Shown: positions 1-9,315 of the stretch, piece by piece
Layout: every line of letters starts with the position of its first letter
Numbering within the stretch: position 1 is the first letter of the stretch
Assembly: GCF_020097135.1 (NCBI RefSeq)
Contig: NZ_CP083608.1
Span: 2,046,001 to 2,110,000 of the forward strand
Length of the DNA stretch: 64,000 nucleotides
Reading direction: 5' to 3'
Source: Macrococcus armenti
GTDB taxonomy: Bacteria > Bacillota > Bacilli > Staphylococcales > Staphylococcaceae
Program-made: the position numbers and the translations under genes
Notes under the pieces: generated by a model
Seen by the model: only the letters and a program-made list of their open reading frames with translations
Database searches by the model: none
What the model was told of the DNA's origin: nothing

Positions 1-1204
1 AATCCTTTCTATCTAGCCCGGTAATACTGTTTATAATAACAGATTGCGTACTAATTTCCTTAATTTTATGATTACGCGTTAATAAATGTATCGGCCTACG
101 CTTATTAATACCCGGACGATTATAATCATATGGCAAGTCGCTAAAGGCATCAAATACTAAGTAATACTCTGAATTAATACCCGCCTGCTCAAACAGTTCC
201 GTAAGCTCTGCGATCGTCAGCTGATTACCATCAAACGGCAAATATTTGAACAGATCACGATTCACAAATCGACGGGTTAAGTCGCTTAAAATGTCGTCAG
301 ATTCGTAAATCCATTCCTGTAAGTAATAGTTGATGACCATCTCATCAAGCTTTAAGTACTGATGAACATCTACATCATTCGACTTGAAAAACGGCACTAA
401 ATATTTCGGAGGTGCTTTAAATTCATACCCTTCGTTATACAACAGCTTTGCACGTTTAAAGACGCGGTTCAACAACACTTCTCCGCCACGACTTACAGGG
501 TGGAAGTATACTTGCCAGTACATCTGATAACGACTCATCAAATAGTCTTCAACCGCATGCATACCACTCTCTTTAATAACGACTTCATCTTCAGTTGGAC
601 GCATCAATCTGAGGACACGCTCCATATCAAAACTACCGTAACTTACGCCTGTATAATACGCATCACGCTGAAGGTAATCCATTCTATCTGCATCAATCTG
701 AGAAGAAATCATTGATATCACAAGTTTGTTCTTATGTGTCTTGTTGATGACATCCGCGACTTCTTTCGGAAAATCTGAGTGTACACGAGATAATACCGCA
801 TTCACTTCAGTCGGTCCTAATATTATCTTTTGTGTATAAGCTTCATGATCCGTATCGAATATCTTCTCGAAACAGTGAGAAAATGGACCATGTCCCAGGT
901 CATGAAGCAATGCAGCACATAATGCTAACGGACGATCCTCATCATTCCATGCAGGCCGACCTTTAAAGATTTCGTCAATCATACGGCGTACGATTTCGTA
1001 TACACCGAGCGAGTGATTGAAGCGGGAATGCTCAGCTGAATGAAATGCAAGGTAGAGCGTTCCAAGCTGTTTAATACGTCGCAACCTCTGGAATTCTTTC
1101 GTCTTGATCAAATCCCATATTATTTGATCACGCACATGAACATATCGGTGTACAGGGTCTTTAAACACTTTCTCTTCAGGCATTTTCTTAAACTGATAGC
1201 TCAT
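1..1204 (-). CDS. HD-domain phosphohydrolase (YwfO-like), 3' end cut by window
   Basis: Read by hand from the minus strand. ATG at 1204 follows a good GGAGG ribosome site and the frame stays open to the window edge, giving about 400 residues without a stop. A SAMHD1/dGTPase-type HD core is visible: a QLG...H...RFNHSLGVY segment near residues 47-70 and the metal-binding HDLGHGPFSH motif near residue 100. B. subtilis YwfO (about 430 aa) belongs to this family of dNTP triphosphohydrolases, so perhaps 30 residues are missing. The substrate here is unknown; dNTP hydrolysis is family inference. The next gene (GNAT) is on the same strand but is closed by its own terminator, so the two are probably not one operon. 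Confidence 0.85.
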   Translation of the reverse strand, partial: MSYQFKKMPEEKVFKDPVHRYVHVRDQIIWDLIKTKEFQRLRRIKQLGTLYLAFHSAEHSRFNHSLGVYEIVRRMIDEIFKGRPAWNDEDRPLALCAALLHDLGHGPFSHCFEKIFDTDHEAYTQKIILGPTEVNAVLSRVHSDFPKEVADVINKTHKNKLVISMISSQIDADRMDYLQRDAYYTGVSYGSFDMERVLRLMRPTEDEVVIKESGMHAVEDYLMSRYQMYWQVYFHPVSRGGEVLLNRVFKRAKLLYNEGYEFKAPPKYLVPFFKSNDVDVHQYLKLDEMVINYYLQEWIYESDDILSDLTRRFVNRDLFKYLPFDGNQLTIAELTELFEQAGINSEYYLVFDAFSDLPYDYNRPGINKRRPIHLLTRNHKIKEISTQSVIINSITGLDRKD

Positions 1205-1295
1205 ATGGTCCTCCTATATACTTTAATACTTTAATATTATCATAGAAAGCCTTTATTCCAACATATCTATACTCCAAGACTGAATAACAAAAAAT

Positions 1296-1316
1296 GAAGA
1301 CGGATTTTCCGCCTCC
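1296..1316 (-). terminator. Rho-independent terminator after GNAT gene
   Basis: On the minus strand, a GGAGGCGGA arm pairs (with G-U pairs) to TCCGTCTTC across a short AAA loop and is followed by a T-rich tract. It starts six bases after the GNAT stop codon. Confidence 0.7.
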
Positions 1317-1321
1317 ATCGT

Positions 1322-1795
1322 TTAGAGTTCTTTTTTCAATAGACCTGTTAATACTTTCTCACCGAGTATATCTTCTTCGTATTCACGAACAAGCTCAAAA
1401 TCTTCTCTATAATAGAACTTTGTTGCACGTTCGTTATCTAGTGCGACTTCAACAAACACTGCATCATAATCCGTAAAGTTAGATAATCCATTATGAAGTA
1501 AAGCAGTTCCGATTTGATGACGTTGATGTTCCGGTAATACGTAAATCGCTGATAAGTTTAATGCTTTTCCGTATATAAAGTTCGCAAATCCAACAATCTT
1601 CCCATCTACTTCAGCAACTAAAAAGAGTGTCTCCTGAATCTTTTTCTCGAGTCGTGATGTGCTGAATGATGCTTCCAGAAACTGCACACTCGTACTTGCA
1701 GCCATTATATTTTTATATGTGTCGTGCCACGCTTTTGTCACGACATCTTTAATCTGTGTAATATCATCTTGTGTTGCTTTACGAATACTTACCAT
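1322..1795 (-). CDS. GNAT family N-acetyltransferase
   Basis: The 157-aa single-domain protein has the GNAT fold signature. An acetyl-CoA binding motif A (QRHQIGTALL) lies at about residues 92-101, after a beta-4 strand LSAIYVLPEH. A motif-B-like segment near residues 117-135 (VEVALDNERATKFYYREDF) is typical of GNATs that use an acyl acceptor amine. Length fits the family. Substrate cannot be read from sequence. It is monocistronic: a terminator follows it and a short AT-rich gap separates it from the FemAB-like gene upstream. Confidence 0.85.
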   Translation of the reverse strand: MVSIRKATQDDITQIKDVVTKAWHDTYKNIMAASTSVQFLEASFSTSRLEKKIQETLFLVAEVDGKIVGFANFIYGKALNLSAIYVLPEHQRHQIGTALLHNGLSNFTDYDAVFVEVALDNERATKFYYREDFELVREYEEDILGEKVLTGLLKKEL

Positions 1796-1871
1796 GATTC
1801 TTCTCTCCCACTTCTACTTCAAAATTAATATCCTTATATTATAACACTTAATTATCAGAATTGCACAACAA

Positions 1872-2987
1872 TTAACTGAACTGTGTCTGTTTTAATGCAC
1901 GTTCACCAATACGCGTTGCGCAGTTCATAAATGATAAAAAGTGCAGCTGCTTCAGCGGAGAGAGGTGCTTCACATATACAAAGTGATATTCTAAGTACGG
2001 TCTTGATCCACGTGCAAGCTTATAATCTTTAGCGCCTGCACTATTATTAATGCAGTATCCGTTACGCCTTGCAAACCTATATAGTAATCCACTCGTTATA
2101 AAGTATAAGTGTTTCATCGACTGATCCATACCGAAATAAGCCGGAAACAGTACATTCCCCGCTTCCTGAACAGCCATAAATGATACGATACGTGCTTCAT
2201 CCTTTAAGACAAACCATTGTAAATTCGTAGACGCATACATAAATTTAAAGAATTCAGCTGTATAGTGCGGATTAAAGTTCGAATACTTATCTAAATATAC
2301 TTGTTCATATAACGGAACTAATTGCTCAAAGTCTTCATCATTAAGCGTCATCGTAAATGTCAGTCCGCTCTTATTAAATTTCTTAATATCTTTTTTTAAG
2401 TCTTTACGTTCGTTTTTATTATGCTGCTCATAACTATCGTATATATACACTGCTCGAGATATAAGACGCTCATATCCGGCCTCATGAAGCAATTCCATTT
2501 CATAAATATGGAACTTATCATTTAATGTACGAAAACATATTGCATGTTCCGGAAAACGTTCGCATAAAGTCTTCGTTATTAATTCAATTTGCTCAAACTC
2601 ATAACCTTCATACATTGTTGTCGACATAAATGAAGGGAATACAGTTATCGTCTGTTCGCATGACGGATCCAGTACAAAACGCCCAACTGTAAGTATTGCA
2701 TTCGTTACAGGTTTTAAATATGCTGGCAGATTCATACGACTTGTTTCGTTTACCATTTCATCAATATACTGACCCGTAAACGAATGAATCCAGGATTGAT
2801 CCTTGCCACCATCTTTAATGCTGAATGGGATAAGTTGTCCATTTAAAACCATCACTTCTACGCGTGCTTCAACATTTTCAATACCACGCGTGATGCCTTC
2901 CATCATATAGCGTAAGTATTCATGCTCTTTTACTCCGATATTAATACGGTCAAATGGTATTTCATCATAAGTGCTATAAAATGTCAT
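1872..2987 (-). CDS. FemAB/BioF2-like GNAT-fold acyltransferase, function unknown
   Basis: This 371-aa protein is not one I can name. The C-terminal half looks like a FemAB/Acetyltransf_6 (GNAT-fold) domain. It has an NKNERKDLKKDIKKF basic helix near residue 190, an LVPLYEQVY segment, a strand-rich core (WFVLKDEARIVSFMAVQEAG) and the closing AGAKDYKLARG motif near residue 320, which matches the YK..R ending of such enzymes. The N-terminal half has no motif I recognise. No signal peptide or membrane segment is seen. It lies 10 bases after the ATP-grasp gene, so the two are almost surely co-transcribed. ATG follows a GAGGG site. Aminoacyl or acyl transfer onto a product of the ATP-grasp enzyme is inference only. 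Confidence 0.75.
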   Translation of the reverse strand: MTFYSTYDEIPFDRINIGVKEHEYLRYMMEGITRGIENVEARVEVMVLNGQLIPFSIKDGGKDQSWIHSFTGQYIDEMVNETSRMNLPAYLKPVTNAILTVGRFVLDPSCEQTITVFPSFMSTTMYEGYEFEQIELITKTLCERFPEHAICFRTLNDKFHIYEMELLHEAGYERLISRAVYIYDSYEQHNKNERKDLKKDIKKFNKSGLTFTMTLNDEDFEQLVPLYEQVYLDKYSNFNPHYTAEFFKFMYASTNLQWFVLKDEARIVSFMAVQEAGNVLFPAYFGMDQSMKHLYFITSGLLYRFARRNGYCINNSAGAKDYKLARGSRPYLEYHFVYVKHLSPLKQLHFLSFMNCATRIGERALKQTQFS

Positions 2988-2997
2988 AAACTACCCT

Positions 2998-4110
2998 CTA
3001 TTTCTTTGTCATAAGGTCTTCGTTCCATTCAATATCATACGTCGTAATCGTATTCACAGTCGTCTTGAGTGATTTCGCTGTCAACCACCACTGTGCACCG
3101 CTAATTAATTGTTCAAAGAATATCCCTTTTTCACTCGGATGCCAGAATATATCCTTACCGTACTTTAAACGTTCTAAATTATGTTTCTTCGGTCGCATTA
3201 TAAAGTTATATAACGATACGAATATTAGCTGACGCGCTTCATATTTCGGTGTGCATGGTTTTAACTCCCATATTTCAGGTTGCATGAACAAAGCTCCATT
3301 TGTCGCACGAGGATTACATTCAATAAAATAATACTCCCCTGTTGTATCACACTGTATCACATCAAATGCGATTTGATATGACCAGTTTAAATTGTGGATA
3401 ACACTTTCAATAATTTCCTGCAATGCTTCGTTTTTCTGAGAATGAAAGTACGTTGAACAATTGTAACTATCATGTGTGTTCGATAAATATAACGATGTAC
3501 TTAATGTACGCCCTTCATGTGCAAAACTATAAGAACACCATTCTGTCCCTTTAATCAATGTCTGAATCATAAATGGAAATTCAATTAATCGCTGATTCTC
3601 CAGTTCCATACGAGATAATTTACGTACAGATTGTCCGAAGCGCCCATAAGGTTGCTTAACGATATATTCATTTCCCGGGTAATCATTTATAAACTGTGTT
3701 AAATCGTGCTGATTCATAATATATTCTGTATCCGGTACTTTAAATCCCATCGCATCGATTAATTTTGTAAAGTTATATTTATTGTGTACTGAAAGCATCT
3801 TCTGAATTTCTTCAACGTAAACGGGGGCGTTAATTTGTGATTTCATATAAGAAAGATAGAACGACTCTTCGTTCAGTGGTATAACAAGATCAATGTGATA
3901 CGTGTCGATAATATCATTAATATCCTGAATATAGAGTTCTGTAGAAAATCGTGGAGAAGTGGTTAATATAAACTGCTCAATAAACTTTGACTTCTTAATG
4001 CTCACTTTCTTCGTAGAGTCCGTTAAGTAAACCTTTCTACCAAGCGCGACCTGCTGCTGCACTACTTCATACGAAATTGGTGCACGTGCACCCGTAATCA
4101 ATATATTCAC
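2998..4110 (-). CDS. ATP-grasp ligase, carbamoyl-phosphate-synthase-like fold, function unknown
   Basis: About 370 aa. The N-terminal ITGARAPISYEVV is a Rossmann-like pre-ATP-grasp domain. The central EYIVKQPYGRFGQSVRKL (near residue 150) is the ATP-grasp glycine loop with the adenine-side lysine. YYFIECNPRATNG (near residue 265) carries the E...N metal ligands of the carboxylate-amine ligase superfamily. A GTG start at 4110 is chosen because AAAGGTGG sits eight bases upstream and the domain begins at once; an upstream GTG (4122) lies inside that site. The substrate pair is unknown. Pairing with a FemAB-like acyltransferase 10 bases downstream suggests a small peptide, amide or modified-wall-precursor pathway, which is inference. 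Confidence 0.8.
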   Translation of the reverse strand: MNILITGARAPISYEVVQQQVALGRKVYLTDSTKKVSIKKSKFIEQFILTTSPRFSTELYIQDINDIIDTYHIDLVIPLNEESFYLSYMKSQINAPVYVEEIQKMLSVHNKYNFTKLIDAMGFKVPDTEYIMNQHDLTQFINDYPGNEYIVKQPYGRFGQSVRKLSRMELENQRLIEFPFMIQTLIKGTEWCSYSFAHEGRTLSTSLYLSNTHDSYNCSTYFHSQKNEALQEIIESVIHNLNWSYQIAFDVIQCDTTGEYYFIECNPRATNGALFMQPEIWELKPCTPKYEARQLIFVSLYNFIMRPKKHNLERLKYGKDIFWHPSEKGIFFEQLISGAQWWLTAKSLKTTVNTITTYDIEWNEDLMTKK

Positions 4111-4229
4111 GAAATTTTCCACCTTTCATGTACGACACTTTATGTTAATCGTAACAGAGAGATGTTAAACTCGTGTTAATTTACATTAAAGAAATATGTG
4201 GAATGTTAAGCTGCTCATTATAATACAAA

Positions 4230-4264
4230 AAAGCACAGAAAATATCCTTCATTTTCTGTGCTTT
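4230..4264. terminator. Rho-independent terminator after DUF1450 gene
   Basis: A perfect 13-bp inverted repeat (AAGCACAGAAAAT / ATTTTCTGTGCTT) with a 7-nt loop is flanked by A- and T-rich runs. It stops transcription from the DUF1450 gene before the ATP-grasp gene. Confidence 0.85.
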
Positions 4265-4271
4265 AATGCAT

Positions 4272-4601
4272 CTAACCTTTATTCAGTTTCGCTTTCAGCT
4301 TCGCATTCTGTTCATCCAGTCTGCGTTTACGTTCGGCGTTACGCTTCGCTAAACGTGCCTCTTCTTCTGGATCACGTTTTTGAGAAAGGCGTTTCTTCAC
4401 TTTCTCCATCAGCTCATCTTCAGTAAGTGCTGCAAGCGGGCGATTGTTCACAAATGCGAAAGTTTTCTTACGGCCTGGTCCGCAGTAAGACTGGCATGCA
4501 ATTTCCACTTCAGCATCTGGATCTAACTTTTCTAATTTTGGTAACAACGTTCTTAAACACACACCTTGGCAGTCATCACATACCTGAAACTTATTACGCA
4601 T
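4272..4601 (-). CDS. DUF1450 family cysteine-rich small protein
   Basis: A 109-aa protein with CDDCQGVC at residues 8-15 and a second [10 protein letters not shown] cluster near residues 36-46. This is the layout of the DUF1450 (YuzB-like) family, which resembles a thioredoxin-like 2Fe-2S ferredoxin. The last 40 residues are a highly charged lysine/arginine/glutamate helix, likely coiled. Function is not established for the family. It begins 5 bases after lipL stops, so it is probably the last gene of a pta-lipL-DUF1450 unit, and a strong terminator follows. In S. aureus, as I recall, mevalonate-pathway genes lie between lipL and this locus; here nothing does. Confidence 0.85.
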   Translation of the reverse strand: MRNKFQVCDDCQGVCLRTLLPKLEKLDPDAEVEIACQSYCGPGRKKTFAFVNNRPLAALTEDELMEKVKKRLSQKRDPEEEARLAKRNAERKRRLDEQNAKLKAKLNKG

Positions 4602-4606
4602 TTATG

Positions 4607-5431
4607 TCACCCTTCCTGATTTATCTTCAATTTACTATTACGTTCAATCATGCGCTCGAAATATATATTATACAATGTCCACATGTCGTTTGTCATCTCA
4701 TTATTTGAAAGTGTCGCACCTAGCGCTTTCATCGCGAACAATAATTTAAACAGCACTTCTTCAACAGATAGTTCTGTCTCAAGCAATTCTTCAAGACTTG
4801 CCATGCACGATGGATCAATATCCGGGTAATGAAACTTCGTCTCCTCTCCACGAAGTGCGATATTATAAAATTCGCGCATCAGTTCCGCACGACCGGCGCC
4901 ACTGCCTTCAATGCATAAATAAATCTGAACCGCAATCCCACCTTTAACACGACGTTGCGATATACCTGCAAACTTCTTGCCATCAATGCTTAAGTCATAG
5001 CTCCCCGGACAATACGAGCGCGTAATTTCTTTCGCTTCAATACGTTTACCGTACGACGCAAACATCTCCTGCACAAGTTCATACATATATTCATAACCTG
5101 CATCGATTGAGAAGCTGATATCCCCTTCAAATATAAGAGAAATGTTCAGCACACCTGCATCAAGCACAACACCTAATCCACCGGAATTACGCACAATGGC
5201 GCCATATCCCTTATTGTTTAAGTATTCTATCCCTTCTGCTAAATAAGGTAACCTCGCATCATGAATACCTAGTATAACGACATGATTATGTACCCATGTT
5301 CTCAATACAGAATCATTACCTTGACCAACTAAATGACAGTACATATCATCAAAACTAAAGGACTGCATCGGCTGCAGTCCTGTCGTATGATCAACATATT
5401 GCCATTTTCCTTCGAAAATGGAACCTGTCAT
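4607..5431 (-). CDS. lipL: Octanoyl-[GcvH]:protein N-octanoyltransferase
   Basis: A 274-aa member of the biotin/lipoate protein ligase fold. The RNSGGLGVVLDAGVLNISL stretch near residues 79-98 replaces the RRxGGG motif of ligases. The conserved SYCPGSYDL cysteine near residue 142 is the acyl-thioester nucleophile known for LipL, followed by KKFAGISQRR. LipL moves octanoyl or lipoyl groups from GcvH to E2 subunits of 2-oxoacid dehydrogenases in the cytoplasm. Start ATG overlaps the pta stop as TAATG-type coupling, a pairing also known in staphylococci. LipM/LipA-type enzymes are alternatives but fit the cysteine position and the neighbourhood less well. Confidence 0.88.
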   Translation of the reverse strand: MTGSIFEGKWQYVDHTTGLQPMQSFSFDDMYCHLVGQGNDSVLRTWVHNHVVILGIHDARLPYLAEGIEYLNNKGYGAIVRNSGGLGVVLDAGVLNISLIFEGDISFSIDAGYEYMYELVQEMFASYGKRIEAKEITRSYCPGSYDLSIDGKKFAGISQRRVKGGIAVQIYLCIEGSGAGRAELMREFYNIALRGEETKFHYPDIDPSCMASLEELLETELSVEEVLFKLLFAMKALGATLSNNEMTNDMWTLYNIYFERMIERNSKLKINQEG

Positions 5432-6420
5432 TATAGTGATTGTGCTGCAGTAATGATTGATAATGATACTACATCTTCAGTAGAACATCCGCGTGATAAA
5501 TCATTTACTGGTGCATTTAATCCTTGTAAGATTGGTCCAACTGCATCGAATCCACCTAAACGTTGTGCAATTTTGTAACCGATATTACCCGCTTCTAAAG
5601 AAGGGAATACGAACACATTTGCATCACCTTGAATTGGAGACTCAGGTGCTTTTTTCGCTGCAACTGAAGGAACAAACGCTGCATCAAACTGGAATTCACC
5701 ATCAATTACGACACCTTGTAAATCGCTTTCTGAAGCTAATTTCTCCTGTGCTAATTTCGTTGCTTCTGTTACTTTCTCAGTTTCAGGTGTTTTTGCTGAA
5801 CCTTTCGTTGAGAAGCTTAACATTGCAACTTTTGGTTCCATACCGAATTGTTTCGCAGTTTTCGCTGACTCAATCGCAATCTCAGCTAATGCCTGTGAAT
5901 CTAATTGAGGGTTAATTGCACAGTCACCCATAACGTACTGTTCTTCTCCACGCATCATGAAGAATACACCTGATGTACGAGATACGCCTGGCTTCGTCTT
6001 AATAATTTGTAATGCAGGACGAACAGTATCCGCTGTAGAATGCGCTGCACCTGATACTAATCCCGCAGCATGACCAGCATATACTAACATCGTACCGAAA
6101 TAGTTTGAATCCTTTAACATTTCAGTTGCTTGTTCTTCTGTCGCTTTACCTTTACGGCGCTCTACAAACTTCGCAATTAAGTCTTCACGTAATTCGCTCG
6201 TAGCCGGGTCCATTATTTCTATACCATCAATCGCAACACCTAACTTAGCCGCAAGCGCTTCGATTTCAGCTTTATCACCTAGAACGATCGGTGCAACTTT
6301 ATCACCTTTATGTAACTCAACTGCAGCTTGTAATACTCTCTCATCGTTACCTTCAGGTAGTACAATCTTCACATTCTTTCCTGAAAGTTTCTCGTTTAAT
6401 ACTTCTAATAAATTAGCCAT
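5431..6420 (-). CDS. pta: Phosphate acetyltransferase
   Basis: A 329-aa short-form Pta, which interconverts acetyl-CoA and acetyl phosphate in the overflow acetate pathway. Family hallmarks are visible: VLPEGNDERVLQAA at the N terminus, AAHSTADTVRPALQIIKT near residue 125-142, GVSRTSGVFFMM near residue 146, and the C-terminal LQGLNAPVNDLSRGCS. Length equals that of staphylococcal Pta, without the N-terminal regulatory domains of the E. coli type. ATG follows GGGAGG. A plausible minus-strand promoter (TATAAT box, weak -35) lies about 35 bases upstream. It is first in the pta-lipL-DUF1450 unit. Confidence 0.95.
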   Translation of the reverse strand: MANLLEVLNEKLSGKNVKIVLPEGNDERVLQAAVELHKGDKVAPIVLGDKAEIEALAAKLGVAIDGIEIMDPATSELREDLIAKFVERRKGKATEEQATEMLKDSNYFGTMLVYAGHAAGLVSGAAHSTADTVRPALQIIKTKPGVSRTSGVFFMMRGEEQYVMGDCAINPQLDSQALAEIAIESAKTAKQFGMEPKVAMLSFSTKGSAKTPETEKVTEATKLAQEKLASESDLQGVVIDGEFQFDAAFVPSVAAKKAPESPIQGDANVFVFPSLEAGNIGYKIAQRLGGFDAVGPILQGLNAPVNDLSRGCSTEDVVSLSIITAAQSL

Positions 6421-6571
6421 AATAGCCTCCCGAATGAATTAAATTATTTCCGTACCTATTATAAACCTAATTGCATTATTTTTCACGTCATCAATTTGTA
6501 GATTATAAAAAATTACTTATACCATTATATATGTTAGAATAAACATGATTAAATTTAAGGAGAGATGGATA

Positions 6572-7321
6572 ATGAATGAAGCAGCAAAGACGTTAGATGG
6601 ATGGTATAGCTTACATCTATTCTATGCAATTGATTTTACCAGTCTTAAAATTTTAGAACAAAGCGAAAGAACTGCAATGGTTGAAGAATTTAAAGCGTTT
6701 ATCAACACTTTAGAAGATAACCACGTTGCAAAAGAAGGTTCATACGCGTTATACAACATTACAGGACAAAAAGCTGACTTAATGCTTTGGTTATTACGCC
6801 CTGAAATGAAAGACTTAACAGCACTAGAAAACAAATTCAATAAACTTGCAATCAGAGATTTCTTAATCCCTACATATTCATACGTTTCAGTAATCGAGTT
6901 AAGCAACTACTTAGCAGGTGACTCTGACGAAGATCCATATGAGAACCCACATATTAAAGCAAGGCTATATCCAGAATTACCACGTTCTGAATATGTATGT
7001 TTCTATCCAATGGATAAACGCCGTCAAGGTGAAGACAACTGGTACATGTTAGATATGGATCACCGTAAAGGACTTATGCGCTCACACGGTATGATCGGCC
7101 GTGGATACGCAGGTATCGTTAAACAATTCATCACTGGATCAGTAGGATTCGATGACTTTGAATGGGGCGTTACACTATTCTCAGACGACGTATTACAATT
7201 TAAGAAACTTGTATACGAAATGAGATTTGACGAAGTATCAGCACGTTACGGTGAATTCGGTGGATTCTACGTAGGAAACATCCTTACAGTGAATGACCTT
7301 CAAGATTTATTTGCATTATAA
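6572..7321 (+). CDS. hemQ: Coproheme decarboxylase (hydrogen-peroxide-dependent heme synthase)
   Basis: A 249-aa chlorite-dismutase-fold enzyme that decarboxylates coproheme III to heme b, the last step of the coproporphyrin-dependent pathway of Gram-positives. The catalytic tyrosine is in FYPMDKRR (Tyr145) and the proximal heme histidine in [11 protein letters not shown] (His172), both at the positions expected for the S. aureus and Listeria enzymes. The start at 6572 is chosen because GGAGAG sits eight bases upstream; an ATG at 6545 lacks a site. It diverges from pta. A strong bidirectional terminator separates it from the convergent sstD gene. Confidence 0.95.
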   Translation: MNEAAKTLDGWYSLHLFYAIDFTSLKILEQSERTAMVEEFKAFINTLEDNHVAKEGSYALYNITGQKADLMLWLLRPEMKDLTALENKFNKLAIRDFLIPTYSYVSVIELSNYLAGDSDEDPYENPHIKARLYPELPRSEYVCFYPMDKRRQGEDNWYMLDMDHRKGLMRSHGMIGRGYAGIVKQFITGSVGFDDFEWGVTLFSDDVLQFKKLVYEMRFDEVSARYGEFGGFYVGNILTVNDLQDLFAL

Positions 7322-7322
7322 G

Positions 7323-7363
7323 AAAACAGCGTCCGCAGAGGAATAATCTGCAGACGCTGTTTT
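7323..7363. terminator. Bidirectional terminator between hemQ and sstD
   Basis: Perfect 11-bp outer stem (AAAACAGCGTC / GACGCTGTTTT) with an inner GCAGA/TCTGC pairing, A- and T-rich on either side. It serves both convergent genes. Confidence 0.9.
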
Positions 7364-7375
7364 TTATTTATTAAT

Positions 7376-8416
7376 TTATTTATAAGCTTTTTCTACTTCT
7401 TCAATTTGTTTTACAGTCGTTACAGCGCCACCGCTTGAGAAGTACCATAAGTATGGATCTACTTCTACAATTTTATTATCTTTAATTGCATTAACGTTTT
7501 TAATAACATCATTTGATAACGCTTGTTCAGCTGAAGACTTACCACCTACAGCTACACCACGGTCCATCGCAAAGATTATATCCGGATTTTTCTTATTGAT
7601 ATATTCGAAGTTAATCACTTGTCCGTGACCTTTCGTTGTAATGTTTTCATCCGTTTCTTTCACACCTAATACATCATGCATAAATCCGAAACGTCCACCT
7701 TTACCAAATACAGAAAGTTCACCTTCATTCGCTAACACGAATAATCCTTTTTTATCTGATTTCTCAGTCATCACTTTAACTTCTTCGATTTTTTTATCTA
7801 AGTCAGCAACAAGCTTTTCAGTTTCTTTCTCTTTACCAAAGATTTTTCCGATATTTTCAGTATTCACTTTAATGCTGTCGATATAGTTTTTATCATCCGC
7901 ACCAACGTATACAATTTGTGCTTTCGGTGCTGCTTTTTTCATTTCATCCATTACTTTCTGATTTGCCTGACGTGCTGAGATTAAAATTAAGTCCGGTTGC
8001 ATTTCAGCTAATTTTTCAAAGTTTGGTTCTTTTAAGCTACCTAAGTTTACATATTTGTCATCTTTATAGTCTTTTAAGAATTCAGGTAAGCTACGGTTTC
8101 CTTCACCTTTTGGCATACCTTTAACATTTTCATCCGCACCAATTTCTTTTAATGTTGTAAGTGTTCCGTAATCAAATACTGCAACGTTTTTCGGGTTTTT
8201 CGTTACTTCAACAGTTTCAGATACATCTTTCGCGTCACTACCGTCTTCTTTTTCACCCATTAACTTATATTTATTATCGATTTTTACTGTTTCGGCTTTA
8301 TCGTCTGAACCACCTGATTTGTTGTCGTCTGTTTTAGAAGAATCTTTCGTTCCTCCACATGCTGCTAATACTAAAATTAATGATAATGTGATAATTAATC
8401 CAATAATACGTTTCAT
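7376..8416 (-). CDS. sstD: Siderophore-binding lipoprotein of iron ABC transporter
   Basis: A 346-aa type III periplasmic-binding-fold lipoprotein. The signal peptide ends in LAAC with Cys20 as the lipidation site, then comes an acidic serine-rich linker of about 30 residues. The body has the FecCD-partner features NVAVFDYGTLTTLKEIGADE near residue 77, LILISARQ near 143, and a long linking helix. It should capture Fe(III)-siderophore, catechol type by homology to S. aureus SstD and B. subtilis YclQ. It is last in the sstABCD order, 92 bases after sstC. No internal promoter is obvious, so Fur control from upstream is inferred. Confidence 0.85.
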   Translation of the reverse strand: MKRIIGLIITLSLILVLAACGGTKDSSKTDDNKSGGSDDKAETVKIDNKYKLMGEKEDGSDAKDVSETVEVTKNPKNVAVFDYGTLTTLKEIGADENVKGMPKGEGNRSLPEFLKDYKDDKYVNLGSLKEPNFEKLAEMQPDLILISARQANQKVMDEMKKAAPKAQIVYVGADDKNYIDSIKVNTENIGKIFGKEKETEKLVADLDKKIEEVKVMTEKSDKKGLFVLANEGELSVFGKGGRFGFMHDVLGVKETDENITTKGHGQVINFEYINKKNPDIIFAMDRGVAVGGKSSAEQALSNDVIKNVNAIKDNKIVEVDPYLWYFSSGGAVTTVKQIEEVEKAYK

Positions 8417-8508
8417 TTTCCAGTCTCCTTAGTGTTAAGTATTTTCCCCGTTTTATCGCTGCCCAATAGTATTAATGACCCGGCAACACTCCTTTCAATG
8501 GCTAAAGT

Positions 8509-9315
8509 TTATACTGCCTGAACTTCTTCTATAAACTCATCTACTGTCATACTTTCATCGTCAAAGTACACACAAATTTGCTGTCCGAATATGCATTCGA
8601 TATTAATATCCATATCATATACAGTCTTTAAGTTTTCTGTTGTAATACATTCATTTTTCGTGCCGTCCAGTAATACTTCTCCATCTTTGAGTGCGATGAT
8701 ATAGTCTGCATAGCAAGATGCAAAGTTGATATCATGAATGACGATGACAATTGTTTTTCCTTTTTCGCGTACTAAACGTCGTAATAGCTGCATCATTTGT
8801 ACAGAGTGCTTCATATCAAGATTATTTAGTGGCTCATCAAGGAAGATATAATCTGTATCTTGCGCAAGTGTCATTGCGATATATGCGCGTTGTCTTTGTC
8901 CACCTGATAGTTCATCAAGAAATCTTGTTTCAAATGCTTTCAGTTCTAAATAGTCGATTGCTTCATTAACGATGCGTTCGTCTTCTTTCGTAAGACGTCC
9001 TTTTGAATACGGGAATCTTCCGAAGTTCACAAGGTCACGTACTGTTATCTTTAAATTCGTATGGTTGCTTTGTTTCAATACTGCAAGCTGCATTGCAATA
9101 TCGTCGCTTTTCATTTTGCTGATTTCTGTGTCGTTTAACTGTACCGTCCCTTTATCAAAATCTGACAGTCTCGTAATAGCGGATAACAATGTACTCTTAC
9201 CTGCTCCATTCGGTCCGATAATCGCTGTAATTGCGCCTTTTTTTATTTCGGTTGAGACGTCTTTTAAGATTGTCTTATTGCCGATGTTCTTATAAAGATT
9301 GTTAACTTTAATCAT
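8509..9315 (-). CDS. sstC: Iron-siderophore ABC transporter ATPase
   Basis: A 268-aa ABC ATPase. The Walker A GPNGAGKST is at residues 34-42, the signature LSGGQRQRAYIA near 137 and Walker B DYIFLDEPLNNLD near 157, with the switch histidine in VIHDINFA. ATG at 9315 is preceded by AAGGAGG; a longer open frame up to 9396 only overlaps the permease and is not used. Its start overlaps the sstB stop by 8 bases, so translation is likely coupled. It energises uptake through SstA/SstB. Confidence 0.93.
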   Translation of the reverse strand: MIKVNNLYKNIGNKTILKDVSTEIKKGAITAIIGPNGAGKSTLLSAITRLSDFDKGTVQLNDTEISKMKSDDIAMQLAVLKQSNHTNLKITVRDLVNFGRFPYSKGRLTKEDERIVNEAIDYLELKAFETRFLDELSGGQRQRAYIAMTLAQDTDYIFLDEPLNNLDMKHSVQMMQLLRRLVREKGKTIVIVIHDINFASCYADYIIALKDGEVLLDGTKNECITTENLKTVYDMDINIECIFGQQICVYFDDESMTVDEFIEEVQAV

